Source: Macrocybe gigantea (taxonomy: Eukaryota > Basidiomycota > Agaricomycetes > Agaricales > Callistosporiaceae). From it: DNA of 64,000 nucleotides. Location: positions 54,780-118,779 of the forward strand of contig SJRY01000175.1 in assembly GCA_011319805.1 (NCBI GenBank), written 5' to 3'. A model generated the notes under the pieces. That model did not search any database. It saw nothing but the letters and a program-made list of their open reading frames with translations, and was not told the origin of the DNA. Positions 10,465-21,545 of this stretch are shown piece after piece (the stretch's first letter is position 1; the number at the start of each line of letters is the position of its first letter). The translations under genes and the position numbers were made by a program.

Positions 10465-11391
10465 TTGTTAACAGAACAGTTACACAAGAAGAAAGAAGTC
10501 CAATCGAAGGTCAAAACTCCAGACACTTTCAATGGAACGGACCCCCATAAACTCAACCAGTTCCTTCTCCAATGTAGCCTATATTTTATGAACAACTCTG
10601 ACATCTCTGACGATCTCCAGAAGGTCACATTTGCAGTCTCCTACCTCCAAGGTATCACCCTCGAATCCTTCAAGCCTGCATTCCTCGACGAGGAGTATGA
10701 ACCATGGATGGATGATTGGCAGGAATTCATCCGAGTCTTGAAGTCCGAGTTCAGACCAATTGATCCTGTCCAGGAGGCCGCTAATGGCCTACATGCCCTC
10801 CAGATGCAGGACAATCAGAAGATCCTGAAGTATAATGTTGCGTTCAAAAAGTTTTCCATGCAGCTTGGATGGAACGAGGCTGCCCTCGCTTTCCAATATT
10901 ACGATGGTCTCCCTGATCAGATCAAAGATGGAATGGCTCATGAGGAATGCCCCAAAACCCTAGCTAGGTTGAAAGCTCATGCTCAGACTCTAGATGCCTG
11001 TTACTGGGAACGCCAGCATCAAAAATCCCACTCCAGTCATCCGAAATCTGAGAAGTCTGACAAAACGTCTGACAAATCCAACAAGAAAACCTCAAACCAG
11101 ACTCTGTCCCACCCTCCGAAGGGGAACTCTGGTAACTCCGGAAAAAGTTCCACCTCCAACAAACCCACACCCACTAAATCTGACTCTTCTATTGCATCCA
11201 AACTTGGGAAAGATGGTAAACTCACAGCTGAGGAACACAAATGCTGTTTGGACAATAACCTTTGCCTGTTTTGTGGTGGCATAGGACACCAAGCCAAGGA
11301 CTGTCCAAAGTCCTCCTCCAATGCCTCCAAGACAAAGGCTCATGCTGCTTCTGCCACTCTGGCTGCAGCTGAAGCCAAGGCAAAAAATTAG
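10465..11391 (+). CDS. Gag protein of element A
   Basis: This open frame of 308 residues encodes a Ty3/gypsy-type Gag. It starts with a helical region (TPDTFNGTDPHKLNQFLLQC, then FAVSYLQGITLESFKP), continues with the capsid-like core (EFIRVLKSEFRPIDPVQEA, YNVAFKKFSMQLGWNE, FQYYDGLPDQIKDGMA), then a Ser/Lys/Thr-rich linker. It ends with a CCHC zinc knuckle, CLFCGGIGHQAKDC (about residues 271-284), for nucleic-acid binding. The true start may lie upstream: coding-like sequence (MSTTIVRNTARAHRAGLEPP) begins near 10234 in another frame, suggesting one frame break. It is one of the few older retroelement genes here without internal stops. Confidence 0.8.
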   Translation: MLTEQLHKKKEVQSKVKTPDTFNGTDPHKLNQFLLQCSLYFMNNSDISDDLQKVTFAVSYLQGITLESFKPAFLDEEYEPWMDDWQEFIRVLKSEFRPIDPVQEAANGLHALQMQDNQKILKYNVAFKKFSMQLGWNEAALAFQYYDGLPDQIKDGMAHEECPKTLARLKAHAQTLDACYWERQHQKSHSSHPKSEKSDKTSDKSNKKTSNQTLSHPPKGNSGNSGKSSTSNKPTPTKSDSSIASKLGKDGKLTAEEHKCCLDNNLCLFCGGIGHQAKDCPKSSSNASKTKAHAASATLAAAEAKAKN

Positions 11392-11539
11392 TCTGCGATT
11401 CTCCCTCTGCACAGCAAGAGGATCGCATTGACTTGAGCTGTGCATCCCAAGAGGTTTTTGGTCTAAACGCGTCCACTCTCTCCGACCCCCATTCCCTCTG
11501 TATCTGACTCCTTTCTCCAATTATCTCTGACCCTCTTCC

Positions 11540-12352
11540 AACACTTGTTGATTCAGGCTTCTCACATTGCTTTATAGATTCTTCTTTCATTCACTCCCGA
11601 AACATTCCGACAAATTCCATCCCTCCAATTGAGCTTAAACTTTTTGATGGCATGTCAAATAATTATATTAGCTGTTATAGGGGGGTTTATGGGGTCAAAG
11701 GGGCCCAAGGATCGGAGTTGGACCACACGGAGGTGTGTCGGAAGTTGGAGGGGTAAGGAGAGGTGGAGTTAGCATAGAGAGAACTGGGCTGGAGCACACC
11801 TTCATATGTGGGGTTGGGACTTGGCTTCAACTTGTGTGTTGCGCCCTGTCACAGAACTCAGGGTTCCGAATTTGCGGAGTTGATCGGAGGTGGTCAGGAG
11901 TTGACCAGAGGGGACAGAGGTGAGTGAGAACTTAAAGTCAGAACAGAACTATAGTCGATATTCGAACTGAGGACTTATCCTCAATACTATATGACTTTTA
12001 TACTACATTCAGAGAGTGTGAAACTAGTTTGGTCTCTATGGAGGCAAAGGAGGGTACAGGGTAAAGGCTATGTAGAAGTATAGTAACTGTCTGAAACATG
12101 TTTTAAGTCGAGGACCAGAGTAGACTGGAGTAAGAGTTGGAGGAGGAAGTTGGAGGAGACAGAGTGAGCAGAGGTAGCGGGATGAAACTTCGAGGTTAGT
12201 AACATTAGCGAATCCATGGATCTCCCTGTAACATTTCCCTCTGGTGAATCTATGACTATAACCTTTTATGTCACCCCGCTCGAGCCATCAAGTGCTACGG
12301 TTCTAGGATACAGCTGGCTCACCCACTACAATCTATTGATTGACTGGGTATT
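11540..12352 (+). pseudogene. Protease domain of element A, split by an LTR and truncated
   Basis: The left part encodes TLVDSGFSHCFIDSSFIHS (D-S-G active-site motif) and continues to LKLFDGMSNNYIS at 11672. The right part resumes at 12205 with ESMDLPVTFPSGESM and ends with ATVLGYSWLTHYNLLIDW. Removing the 532-bp insertion plus one copy of its 5-bp duplication rejoins the frame. This is the pepsin-like retroviral-type protease that cleaves Gag-Pol. Beyond LLIDW the frame runs straight into the LTR of element B, so no pol remains. Confidence 0.75.
11673..12204 (-). repeat. Inverted solo LTR (element A family) in the protease of A
   Basis: The reverse complement of this segment matches 9682-10204 over its length, with the same TGTTAC and TAACA ends. 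It is flanked by a perfect 5-bp duplication TTAGC (11668-11672 and 12205-12209). It is therefore a separate insertion that later lost its interior by LTR-LTR recombination, not an inversion of element A. Confidence 0.9.
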
Positions 12353-12713
12353 TGTCAGGGGACATTCCATTTCCATGACCAAGTCCCCTCAACAACGCGA
12401 TCCGAATGTGCCCAACGTGTCATGTGTGATTCGACGCCCCTCAGCTAGTGCATCACTTCGCATCAGAACCCGCTCGCTTATGCACCACGTGTTCACCTCA
12501 TGCCCTCCACGTGTCTGCCTTATGTTTTATAGTATATAGTTAGGTAGCACCCTAGAGGGGATCCTCAGAGTGTTCTCTTAGGTTTCCCCTCTAGGTGAGT
12601 CGGTGTACATATCTAGCTACCAATCCAGCCTTAGGTTTCCCCTCTAGATCCATCGGAGCCCCTTGCGCACATTGCACGTTGTGCCCAGGTCATCCTCAGC
12701 AGTCGCCCTAACA
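12353..12713 (+). repeat. 5' LTR of element B
   Basis: It starts TGTCAGGGGACA and ends GCCCTAACA. Two copies of CTTAGGTTTCCCCTCTAG and an inverted CTAGAGGGG block lie downstream of a TATAGTATATAG sequence that may be the TATA box. It lacks about 34 bp present in the 3' LTR after CAGCTAG. Confidence 0.9.
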
Positions 12714-13042
12714 GTAGAACACTCTCCAACTCAAGAGCCGAGCTCGCGGACTGTGCCACGATAGGCACCTTCAGACTAGATGACAGCGATGACGAAAGTT
12801 GCAGTTCCGCATCTGCAGCCACTGCCCCTGACCTCCCCTCTCGCCCGACACCTCGAAGCGTGATGCCTGTGCCTAAGCTGATGCCCGTCGCACTGATCAT
12901 GGTTGATGCATCTGAGAGCGAAGGCCCTGTGACCTGTGGTGAGGTACAGACCATTCGTGAGTCAGTCGAAACTCTGCGTGCTCAATTAACCAAAGTCCTC
13001 ACACTACTATGAGCCTCTGGACCCCCGCACCCCTCGACCGAC

Positions 13043-14070
13043 ATGCCCATGGATCCCCTGGGAGCTGACACGACTCCCCCACTGCCTGTCCTGACACCCA
13101 CTCCTACTGAACCCGTGCTGCGAAGCGCTACCTCCATCAAACCTGCTGCCCCCAGCGACTTTAACGGCGACCACCAGAACGGTCGCTCATTTCTCAACTC
13201 ATGCGAACTGTATCTCGTGCTTGTGCCCCAACAGTTCCCACACCAAGTCGCTCAGGTCAAGTGGGTGATGACCTACATGAAAGGAGGTCATGCACGCCAA
13301 GCCATCGATCACTGGATGCGCTTCGAGCGCACCAATGGCTATCTGTGTTTCGGGATATGGAAGGACTTCGTGGAGGAGTTCCAACGTGAGTTCTGCATCC
13401 AGAATGAGCAACATGATGCACTCATGAAGCTCGAGAGTGCATCGTACTACCAGGACAAGCGGTCCGTCAATGAGTACACCGACAGATTTCGCGATCTCAT
13501 CGAACGCTCCGGGTACACGGACGGCCTCACCATCACTGTCAAGTACCGCAAGGGCCTACGCACTGCTATACAGGTGCAGGTTGTGAGTATGCTAACCAGC
13601 CGTCCCTCCAACAATGACTTGGAAGCGTGGTATCGTGCCGCGCAGATCTGCAAGGAGAACCTCGAAGCCAACAAGATGTTCTCCGTGCTCCACACAACAC
13701 TGGTGCACATGACCGCGGGGCAGTTCGCTGCTGCCCCCATGCCCCTAAGGCTGCTCTGTTGCACTTCGCGATGAAGCTGACCCCCACTCCTCTCCCACCA
13801 GGCATCCCAATGGACATCGACACTGCACGCCAATGCACCCAGGCACTGATCATCTGCCAGCACTGCAATCAGCCTGGCCATATCACCGCCGACTGCCCCT
13901 GCGCATATGACATACACTACATGACAGTCGAGGAGACTCACAAAGCCGTTCAAAACATGCTCGCAAAGATCGACATCGCCAACAGCACTGCGACCGCCGA
14001 CCCCGAGGTCGTTGCTTCGACCAAAGCAAGCGCGACAGAGCAGGAGGATTTTCCAATGTGCAATGAGTGA
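13043..14070 (+). pseudogene. Gag of element B with CCHC knuckle, one frameshift
   Basis: The first open part (13043-13774) gives a proline-rich N-terminus, then the capsid-like region AAPSDFNGDHQNGRSFLNSC, FPHQVAQVKWVMTYMKGG and DFVEEFQREFCIQNEQHDAL. Near 13735 the frame shifts by one base: a run of C reads CCCC where one more base would keep the frame. The second part continues to the zinc knuckle CQHCNQPGHITADC (about 13855-13897) and ends at 14070. An upstream region (12720-13010) also reads as Gag-like, so the real start is probably earlier. Gag is the structural protein of the element. Confidence 0.75.
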
Positions 14071-17000
14071 CCGACATGCCCTCATTGCCCTCTACATCCA
14101 TTTCGGACCCCGCTCCTGTAAATAACGATACCCATTATAATACAGCACCTGTCCTTTCCCTGCCCAAAAAAGTTGTGTCAGAAAAACCTAAAAAATCCAG
14201 ACCAAGACCCCACAAATGGGAGCGCGTGCTGCTGCACGAGTATCGCATATGCGCAACAGACCCCAACTCTCTTCACCTCAAGGTCGAGGTCCAAACAATG
14301 GACACTGGAGAGGTCTTCTCCATTGCTGCACTCCTTGACTCGGGTGTGACCGGACTCTTCCTCGATCGCGCATTCGTAGTGAAGCATTGCATCACAACAT
14401 GACCCCTCACCTGGCTGATACCCATCTGCAATGTCGACGGCACCCCCAACGAAGACAGCATGATCCGCAAGGTTGTGGACTTGGTGGTTCGCTATCAAGA
14501 CCACACTGAGCATGCCGTCTTTGCCATCACCGGACTCAGGCACCAGGATATGATTCTGGGCTTCCCCTGGCTAAAGCTACACAACCCCGATATCGACTGG
14601 GAAAAGGGAATGGTCAAGATCAACTGCTGCGAGTGCACCTGTCGCACCTGTGCAAATGAGGCCAAAGGCGAATGTGTGCATGTGTGAAAAGACTGCCAGC
14701 GCACCCGAATGGCGATCTGCGCCTGTCGCACTGGCCCCATGCCGCACCTCGCGACCGTCGAGGATGACGATGAGCTTTCTGAGATGGGATGTGACCCTGC
14801 AGAACTGACTGATGAGCCCATCGAGGAGGGCGATCACCTATTCATGATCCCCATGCACGACCCACTGACCGAGACCATTTACGCCACCACGAATATCTCT
14901 CAACGTCTCGCTGCCATGCATGCAAAGAATAGTGGCATTCGCACCTTTCGTGATTCAGTTCTGGACCACCTCCACGAGTTCAAGGACATCTTTGTGAAGT
15001 CCTCCTTCGACACGCTCCCGAGTGTCGCCCCTGGGACCACACGATCAACTGGTCCCTGATGTGAAGGCGAACCCATGCAAGATCTACCTGCTCAGCCTCG
15101 ACAAGCAGAAGGAGCTCGACATGTTCCTCGAAGAACACCTCATGACTGGCCGCATTTGCCCCTTGAAGTCCCCCATGGCCATGCCCTTCTTCTTCATCAA
15201 GAAGAAGGACAGAACCCTTCGCCCCATGCAGGACTATCACGCACTCAACGCCGTCACCATCAAGAACCAGTATCTGATACCTCTCATATCGGATCTTGTC
15301 AATCAATTGTGTGGTACGAAGTACTTCACTAAGCTTGACGTGTGATGGGGGTACAACAACATTCGCATTCATGAAGGCAATGAGTGGAAGGCCGCGTTTC
15401 GCACCAACCATGGCCTGTTCGAGCTGCTCATGATGTTCTTCGGTATGACCAACTCCCCCACGAAGTTCCAGACCATGATGAATGACATCTTCCATGACCT
15501 CATCATGGAAGGCGTGGTCTGCATATACCTCGACGACATCCTGATCTTCACCAAGACCCGTGAGGAACACCGCTGCATCACATGCCTAGTCCTGGAACAC
15601 CTTCGCAAACACAAGCTGTACCTCAAGTAGGAGAAATGCGAGTTCAAATGCATGCACATTGAGTACCTTGGCCTCATCATTGAGGAAGGCCAGGTGCGCA
15701 TGGATCCAGTCAAGGTCGCTGGAGTCACGGAGTGGCCGAAGCCGCGAAATCGCAAGGAAGTCCAATCTTCCTCAGCTTCGTAAACTTCTATCACTGTTTC
15801 ATCCACGACTTCTCGCACCACGCGCGCCCCCTCTTTGATCTCACCAAGGCCGATGTGTGCTTCTGCTGGGGTGAAGCCAAACAGACTGCATTCAAGGCAC
15901 TCAAGGACACAGTCACGAGCGAGCCCATCCTGATCTTCCCCAACGATGACTGGCCCTATCATGTCGAGGCCGACAGTTCTGACTTCACGACCAGCATGGT
16001 TCTGTCCCAGGAATCTTGCGAGGATGGCAAGTGGCACCTGATCACGTTCTACTCCAAGAGCCTCTCTGACGTGGAACGCAACTACAAGATCCACGACAAG
16101 GAGATGCTCGTGATCGTTCATGCTCTTGAGGAATGGCGTCACTTCCTCGAAGGCGTGCACCACCCCTTCGAGATCTGGACAGACCACAAGAACCTCGAGT
16201 ACTTCTGCACCGTGCAGAAGCTCAACCGGCGACAAGCGCGATGGTTGCTCTACCTCTCGCACTTCGACTTCTCTCTGCACCACTGCCCTGGCTGCTCCAT
16301 GGGTAAACCTGATGCATTATCGCAAAGGGCGGACCACGGAGACAGATCATCTGACAACTGCGACATCGTCCTGCTCAAGCCCAAGCTGTTCACAATTCAC
16401 ACCACCAAGGTGATTGAAGTCGAAGGCCCTGAGCGACGGCTACTCGAGGAGGTAGAACAAAGAATCATGAGGAGGAGTTCGAGGAGTCAGTTGTGAAGGC
16501 TGTGCATGATCTCGCATGGACTCGCACCAATGTGGTCCATAGCTCTGACTGGACCAAGACCGATGGGCTACTCTTCTATCGCGGCCCCATGACCTGGACT
16601 TATGCCAGTGCATAATTGAACTCCATCACGATTCGTGCATCACAGGGCATGCCAGCCGCTGGAAGACGCTCGAACTGGTCAGTCGCAACTACTGGTGGCC
16701 TTCCATGTCACGTCAGATCGGCCTGTACTGCAAGTCATGTGACATGTGCCTCCGGACGAAGATTCAGCACAATGCGCTGCAAGGCGAGCTTCGCCCCCAT
16801 GACATTCCCCCATTGCGCTGGCACACCATCAGCATCGACTTCATCATGGAACTCCCCGAGTCCAATGGGTATGATGCGATCATGGTCGTGGTGGACAAGC
16901 TCTCCAAGCGCATGCACTTCATCCCAACACACATGATGTGCACTGCCCTCAGCACTGCACGGCTCTTCCTCGAGCATGTCTGGCAGCATCACAGACTACT

Positions 17001-17880
17001 GACATGTGTCATCTCCGATCGTGGCACACAATTTGTCGTGAACTTCACCAAAGAGCTATACGACATCCTCGGCATTGAACGCGTGCTCTCGACAGCCTAC
17101 CATCCACAGACCGATGGCCAGACAGAGCGTGTTAACCAGGAGCTTGAGCAGTACCTTCGTGTGTTCATCAGCGAGCGTCAGGACAACTGGTTCGACCTGA
17201 TTCTGATGGCCGAGTTCGCATACAACAACCACATTCATAGCGCGATGCAGTACTTGCTGTTCTATCTCGAGACAGGCCACCACCCGCACATGGGGTTCGA
17301 ACCATGTGAATCCCCCACTGCCAAAGGCGTGAACGAGTTCAGTTCGTTGACCGCCTTCATGCGACTCTGGAGGAAGCACAAGCCGCCCTTGCAAAAGCAT
17401 GCGATGACATGGTGAAGTACTATGACCATCACTGGCGTCGTGCACCTGATCTCAAACCAGGGAACAAGGTATACCTCGCCGCAAGTGACATCCGCACATC
17501 GTGACCATCCGCAAAGTTGTCGCACTGCTACTTAGGCCCCTACGAGATTGAATGCAAGGTCAGCTCGCACGTGTATCAGCTCAAGCTCACTGGTGACATG
17601 AGTAGGTTACACCTGGTCTTCCCCATTGTCAAACTGCTGCACCAACCCGCTGATGCATTCCTGGCTGCCTGCGACGCAAAGTCCTGCCACCAGAGTTGAT
17701 CGATGGAGAAGAGGAGTACATGGTGGAGGAGATTTTGGATAGCCGGAGAATGTGAGGGAAGGTTCAATTCCTGGTCTCGTGGAGAGGGTACAACTACGGG
17801 GAGAATTCCTGGGTGAATGAAGAATACGTACATGCACCCGACCTCGTCGCCGACTTCTATCGTGAAAACCCGACTGCAGC
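14067..17880 (+). pseudogene. Pol of element B: protease, RT, RNase H, integrase, chromodomain
   Basis: Domains in order: protease (ALLDSGVTGLFLDRAF, about 14320; LGFPWLKLHNPDIDW, about 14555); reverse transcriptase (GRICPLKSPMAMPFFFIKKK, about 15150; VCIYLDDILIF with the Y-x-D-D catalytic box, about 15518); RNase H (YHVEADSSDFTTSMVLSQ, about 15957); integrase zinc finger and core (CKSCDMCLRTK; FIMELPESNGYDAIMVVVDK; TAYHPQTDGQTERVNQELEQ); and a chromodomain (EEYMVEEILDSRR, then FLVSWRGYNYGENSW, about 17713-17815). TGA stops replace expected arginines before PLTWLIP, before WGYNN and before PSAKLSH, and another TGA breaks the chromodomain. One-base deletions break the frame near 15045. The element is inactive. 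Confidence 0.85.
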
Positions 17881-18011
17881 TGGTGCCCTCATCGAATGCC
17901 GATCACCTGAACGTGCACGATCACATGCACCACGCGAATTCGTCAAGCCCGAGGTTGATATCAATGAACCGCGATGCACTCGAGGGCGAGCGCATCCTTA
18001 AGGGGGGGTAA

Positions 18012-18403
18012 TGTCAGGGGACATCCCGTTTCCGTGACCAAGTCCCCTCGACAACACGACCCGAATGCGCCCAATGCATCGTGTGCAATCCGACGCCCCT
18101 CAGCTAGTCGATCGTGCATGATCCCGCATCGTGCGCATGTTGCATCACTTCGCATCAGAACCCGCTCACTTACGCACCACGTGTTCACCTCGTGCCCTCC
18201 ATGTGTCTGCCTCATGTTTTATAGTATATAGTTAGGTAGCACCCTAGAGGGTCCTCAGAGTGTTCTCTTAGGTTTCCCCTCTAGGTGAGTCGGTGTACAT
18301 ATCTAGCTACCAATCCAGCCTTAGGTTTCCCCTCTAGGTCCATCAGAGCCCCTCGCATGCATTGCGTGTTGCGCCCAGGTCGTCCTCAGTGGTCGCCCTA
18401 ACA
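18012..18403 (+). repeat. 3' LTR of element B
   Basis: It starts TGTCAGGGGACA and ends GCCCTAACA. It is 392 bp, with the extra block GTCGATCGTGCATGATCCCG that is missing from the 5' LTR. Other differences from the 5' LTR are mostly C/T and G/A. It is followed directly by KDZ-1 transposase sequence. Confidence 0.9.
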
Positions 18404-20927
18404 GCTGCCAACAAAGCTGTCTGGGCTGCCTGGTAACATTGCACTGAATGCCACATATGGTGCTTGAAGCGCATATATAAAATCCGCATGCATGTATTTG
18501 GTTGGTTACCAGTACCACTGATATTTAGCTTTTTGAATTGCCAGAAACCTGCAATAATGCACAGATGATGCCGAATATCAGCCAGAGCATCATCAGCTTG
18601 TGCAATTCATAACTGAGTTTCACAGGAAAGAGCTGCTGGAAATGGATATCATTGTGAATGGATGGCAGAGATGAAGGAAGGAATAGAGGAATGTTCTCAG
18701 TAGCAGGTAAGTTGTCAGAATCTGTCTCTGCTGCTGGAAGGAATTTGGCAATGAGTGGACCAGCTACTGGTAGATAAGTGAGTTGAACCTCATACCATTT
18801 ATTAATGTAACACATAAGTGTGCAATGCTTTTCTTCAAGATCTGCAAGTTGTTTCAGTGTTCAATAGAGCTTCATAGTTTCGATTTCATATATGAGACTG
18901 TGCCTAACAAGTAAGATTTAGAAATTGAATTTATGGTCAAATCAAATAACCTACTGTTGCTCTCTCAATTCCAAGTCCCTCTGTAATGCAGCCTGTTAAG
19001 CTTGTTTTGTGTGATGATAGCTGGTTGCGGACAGCTAGTAATGAGTCTTCTTTGGCTAACTCTAGCTGCACATCTTGTAAGGTATTTGCTTATGAAGAAA
19101 GACAGTGAATGATATGATCCAATATATAACTGTTAGAGCTTACTAGGGCCTGGATCAAATATGGATTTGGTTGTTTGTGATCAGCTTTCCAGGCATCAAT
19201 TTGCTTTTGCCAGGTAGAGAGCATTTTAGTTTGAAAGGTTGAAGAGAACTGCTCATGAAGTTGGGTATGTCTTTCATGCATCTCCAATGCTTCCTTTAGA
19301 TGCCTCTTAAACTGTTTACCTGAACCAATTATATTAATATTCTATATCATGATTGGTCAAATAGGCAAAAAAGAAACTTACTGAAACCTAATATCCTTTG
19401 GTGATTCATTCCACCCCACTGGCCATTTAGAGCTTCATGTTGGGCACCTGAACCCATCTCATGGGTACTTGGTTCCAAAGGATTTGTTCCAATCCAAGTA
19501 ACTTCAATCTCCTCTCCACATGTGCAGCCAGCACCATCATGATAGGCCAAAGAGAATTTGCCTGACAGTCAGGCCCATGAGCATTGATATGCCAGCTTGA
19601 AACTGCAAACTCAATAACTGTGTCTTTGCCAATCTGCATGTCTACAGGAAATTTCAACATGTGCTGCAGGAAGTGTTTGGAATACTGGCAAATCAATATC
19701 TGCAGTCAGGACGATGCATGGTACCAGCTCTCCCTTGGCTGCTGATAAAATGACATAGTCAATATTGCAGAATCTATCACAGTATGATCAATCATTTACT
19801 AGACAAGATAATGAAAATCTTTGCTTACTTTTCTCCCAGCTGCAAATCACTGACTCCATTTTTGCAGATCAAGCCATGGTGTGGACATATAACAACCAAT
19901 ACACCAGTGACTTTATAACCTGGTTTTCTCCGAACAGCTGCCCGCACCAAGGCATCATGTTCCGATTGACATGTATTGACCTTTACTCAGAAGAATTAGA
20001 CATTTTAAAGCTTATAGGAAAAGACAAATACAACCTCTGACTCATCAATATCATTTCTCAGGAATGACTGATATTTTTCTTCCTCAACAAAATAGGCCCA
20101 GCCTGGTCCGATTTCAATGTCAACTGTCTTACGATCCTTTTGCTGAAGCTTGAAATTGCCATCGGCAGCAAGAAACAGGGTATATAAATATCTTGGGATC
20201 AATTTGGATCAATTCAGTTCAACAGTAATTAGTATATATAGCTCACTGTTTGGGCCCAGCTATATTCCAATTATCTGGAAGGTTGCGACCTGGATGTGGA
20301 CATGCAGGACACTCAATTACCAGATCTCCTTCTGCAGTTCCAGCAACTCCTTCAGGATCATGTCCACAATCTGCACACTTGCACATTATTAAATGGTGCC
20401 AGATGTGCACCACCTGGTGAAACTCGGTCAAATGGTCCTATATATTATATCAGCTTTACAAATTCCAGCAGGTTACAATGGATGACTCACTGATATATTC
20501 AGTAGATTCAAGCTATCTGTGATGCTATGCAAAGTATGGCAAAAGTCATAAGCATTGACCTTGCCTTGTAGAGTTAACTCATAGTAAAAGTCAAGGCACT
20601 GAAAGGTAAAGGCTGTTTGTGGGCAGTTGAATGTGGCTGGAAGCCAGCTGGCCCACAAAAGCTAGACATGATGAGGAATGATACCATGTTCACAGCAATC
20701 ACAGAATATGATGCCAACAGTATGGATTCCAGAAAGATCAATAAGAGTAATTGTTGTATGATTGGGGGATGAGGAAGGGCATGGATCTCCATTGTGACCT
20801 AAATGAATGCATGAACCAGCATTGTATAGTGATGACCTCTCGAAAAAGAACCCATTCCATTTCTAGGCCAGTTTGTATTAGCAATAGCATGATTTCAGTA
20901 ATAAAAAACATTACCTGGATTCGGTGA
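18404..20927 (-). pseudogene. KDZ-1 transposase, C-terminal part
   Basis: This is the second half of a KDZ-family transposase, spread over several exons on the minus strand. It starts right after the split in the CxC2-like domain (HRIQ). Then come FQCLDFYYELTLQGKVNAYD (about 20620), a cysteine pair region CKCADCGHDPEG (about 20380), DGNFKL with GPGWAYFVEEEKYQSF (about 20160-20060), and GCTCGEEIEVTWIGTNPLEP with the following NGQWGGMNHQR (about 19540-19390). It ends in the coiled region near IPLFLPSSL. A TGA stands in for arginine before IAQADDALADI (about 18600). The final C-terminal exon is missing at the junction with element B. Compared with KDZ-2 this copy is more diverged. Confidence 0.8.
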
Positions 20928-21420
20928 TGAGCCTGGAATGTCACCGAGTCACTGACCATATATTTTTCGCGATTTCACCAAGTCTCAGTGGTGTAGAGCA
21001 GCAACCATCACAAATATTCAAGCAAGAAGCGCTCAATTGTCACTGACTTCCCGAATTGGTAATGGCACATCTAGAATCAGCAATCCCACATTCACCGACA
21101 TCATCGGCATCATTTCGCCATCGATCGAAATTCAAAATCACATGTGCTGATGACAATTAATGAATCTGGCTGATGTGTAAATTGGCCGATGCAAAGCACA
21201 TGGACCATGGTATTCCAATTGTTGCCGACATGACTTATTAGGCATTCACCGACGCCACCATCATGATCAGTGCGCCTCACTGACACAGTTGTCTGCAATC
21301 CGTCAGCGCTGCAGCCACCCCTCGCCGACAACGAAATGTACATTTGTACCAAGACCTTCCTTATGGGCCAGCTCTCCATTCTTTATAACACTTTTACAAA
21401 CCAACTGATGCCAATATATT
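20928..21420. repeat. Left subterminal region of KDZ-2 with CACYGAC words
   Basis: There is no gene here. Short direct words of the type TCACYGAC recur: GTCACTGACC near 20950, GTCACTGACT near 21040, TTCACCGACA near 21090, TTCACCGACG near 21245 and CTCACTGACA near 21275. Similar words recur at the right end (39890-40080). They could be transposase-binding sites. Confidence 0.5.
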
Positions 21421-21545
21421 GAGTCGTGGCTCATACTTTTGTTAACAATCCTGGGCAAGTGCCGACAGGCCATTGTGTATAATGCTGATGACTTTATGAC
21501 AATAACAATTGTAATACATGCCAGACAGATAGAGAAGGAGATTGT
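21420..21545 (+). repeat. Left arm of a long inverted pair in KDZ-2
   Basis: The sequence from ACTTTTGTTAACAAT through GACAGGCCATTGTGTATAAT and CCAGACAGATAGAGAAGGAG matches the reverse complement of about 39355-39475 with only a few changes. The two arms lie just outside the minisatellite arrays and face each other. Confidence 0.85.

Larger units (their letters stand above)
9682..12352 (+). mobile_element. Ty3/gypsy element A: LTR, gag and protease; truncated by B
   Basis: It begins with a 523-bp LTR inside the copia integrase, followed by gag and an aspartic protease domain. The protease is split by an inverted solo LTR of the same family (11673-12204). The element stops at 12352, where the LTR of element B starts, just after the protease LGYSWLTHYN motif. 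Reverse transcriptase, integrase and the 3' LTR are not found in this window. Confidence 0.8.
12353..18403 (+). mobile_element. Chromovirus (Ty3/gypsy) element B, two LTRs, decayed
   Basis: This is a full-length layout: LTR, gag with CCHC, protease, reverse transcriptase, RNase H, integrase, chromodomain and LTR, all on the plus strand. A purine tract AAGGGGGGGTAA precedes the 3' LTR. The coding region has several frameshifts and TGA stops. The flanking pentamers differ (GTATT before, GCTGC after). The left flank is element A while the right flank is KDZ-1. The two ends therefore may not come from one insertion event. Confidence 0.9.

Noticed and set aside
9682..12204. Considered as one large foldback transposon with 520-bp inverted repeats around a gag gene.
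   Set aside because: The right copy has its own TTAGC target duplication and splits the protease frame, so it is an independent solo LTR.
13447..14085. Minus-strand open frames opposite the gag of element B (up to 212 residues).
   Set aside because: They are the reverse reading of a codon-biased Gag with a clear zinc knuckle on the plus strand.
14980..16283. Long minus-strand frames (196 and 304 residues) opposite RT and RNase H of element B.
   Set aside because: The plus strand encodes unmistakable RT and RNase H motifs. The minus frames are antisense shadows rich in Val, Glu and His.
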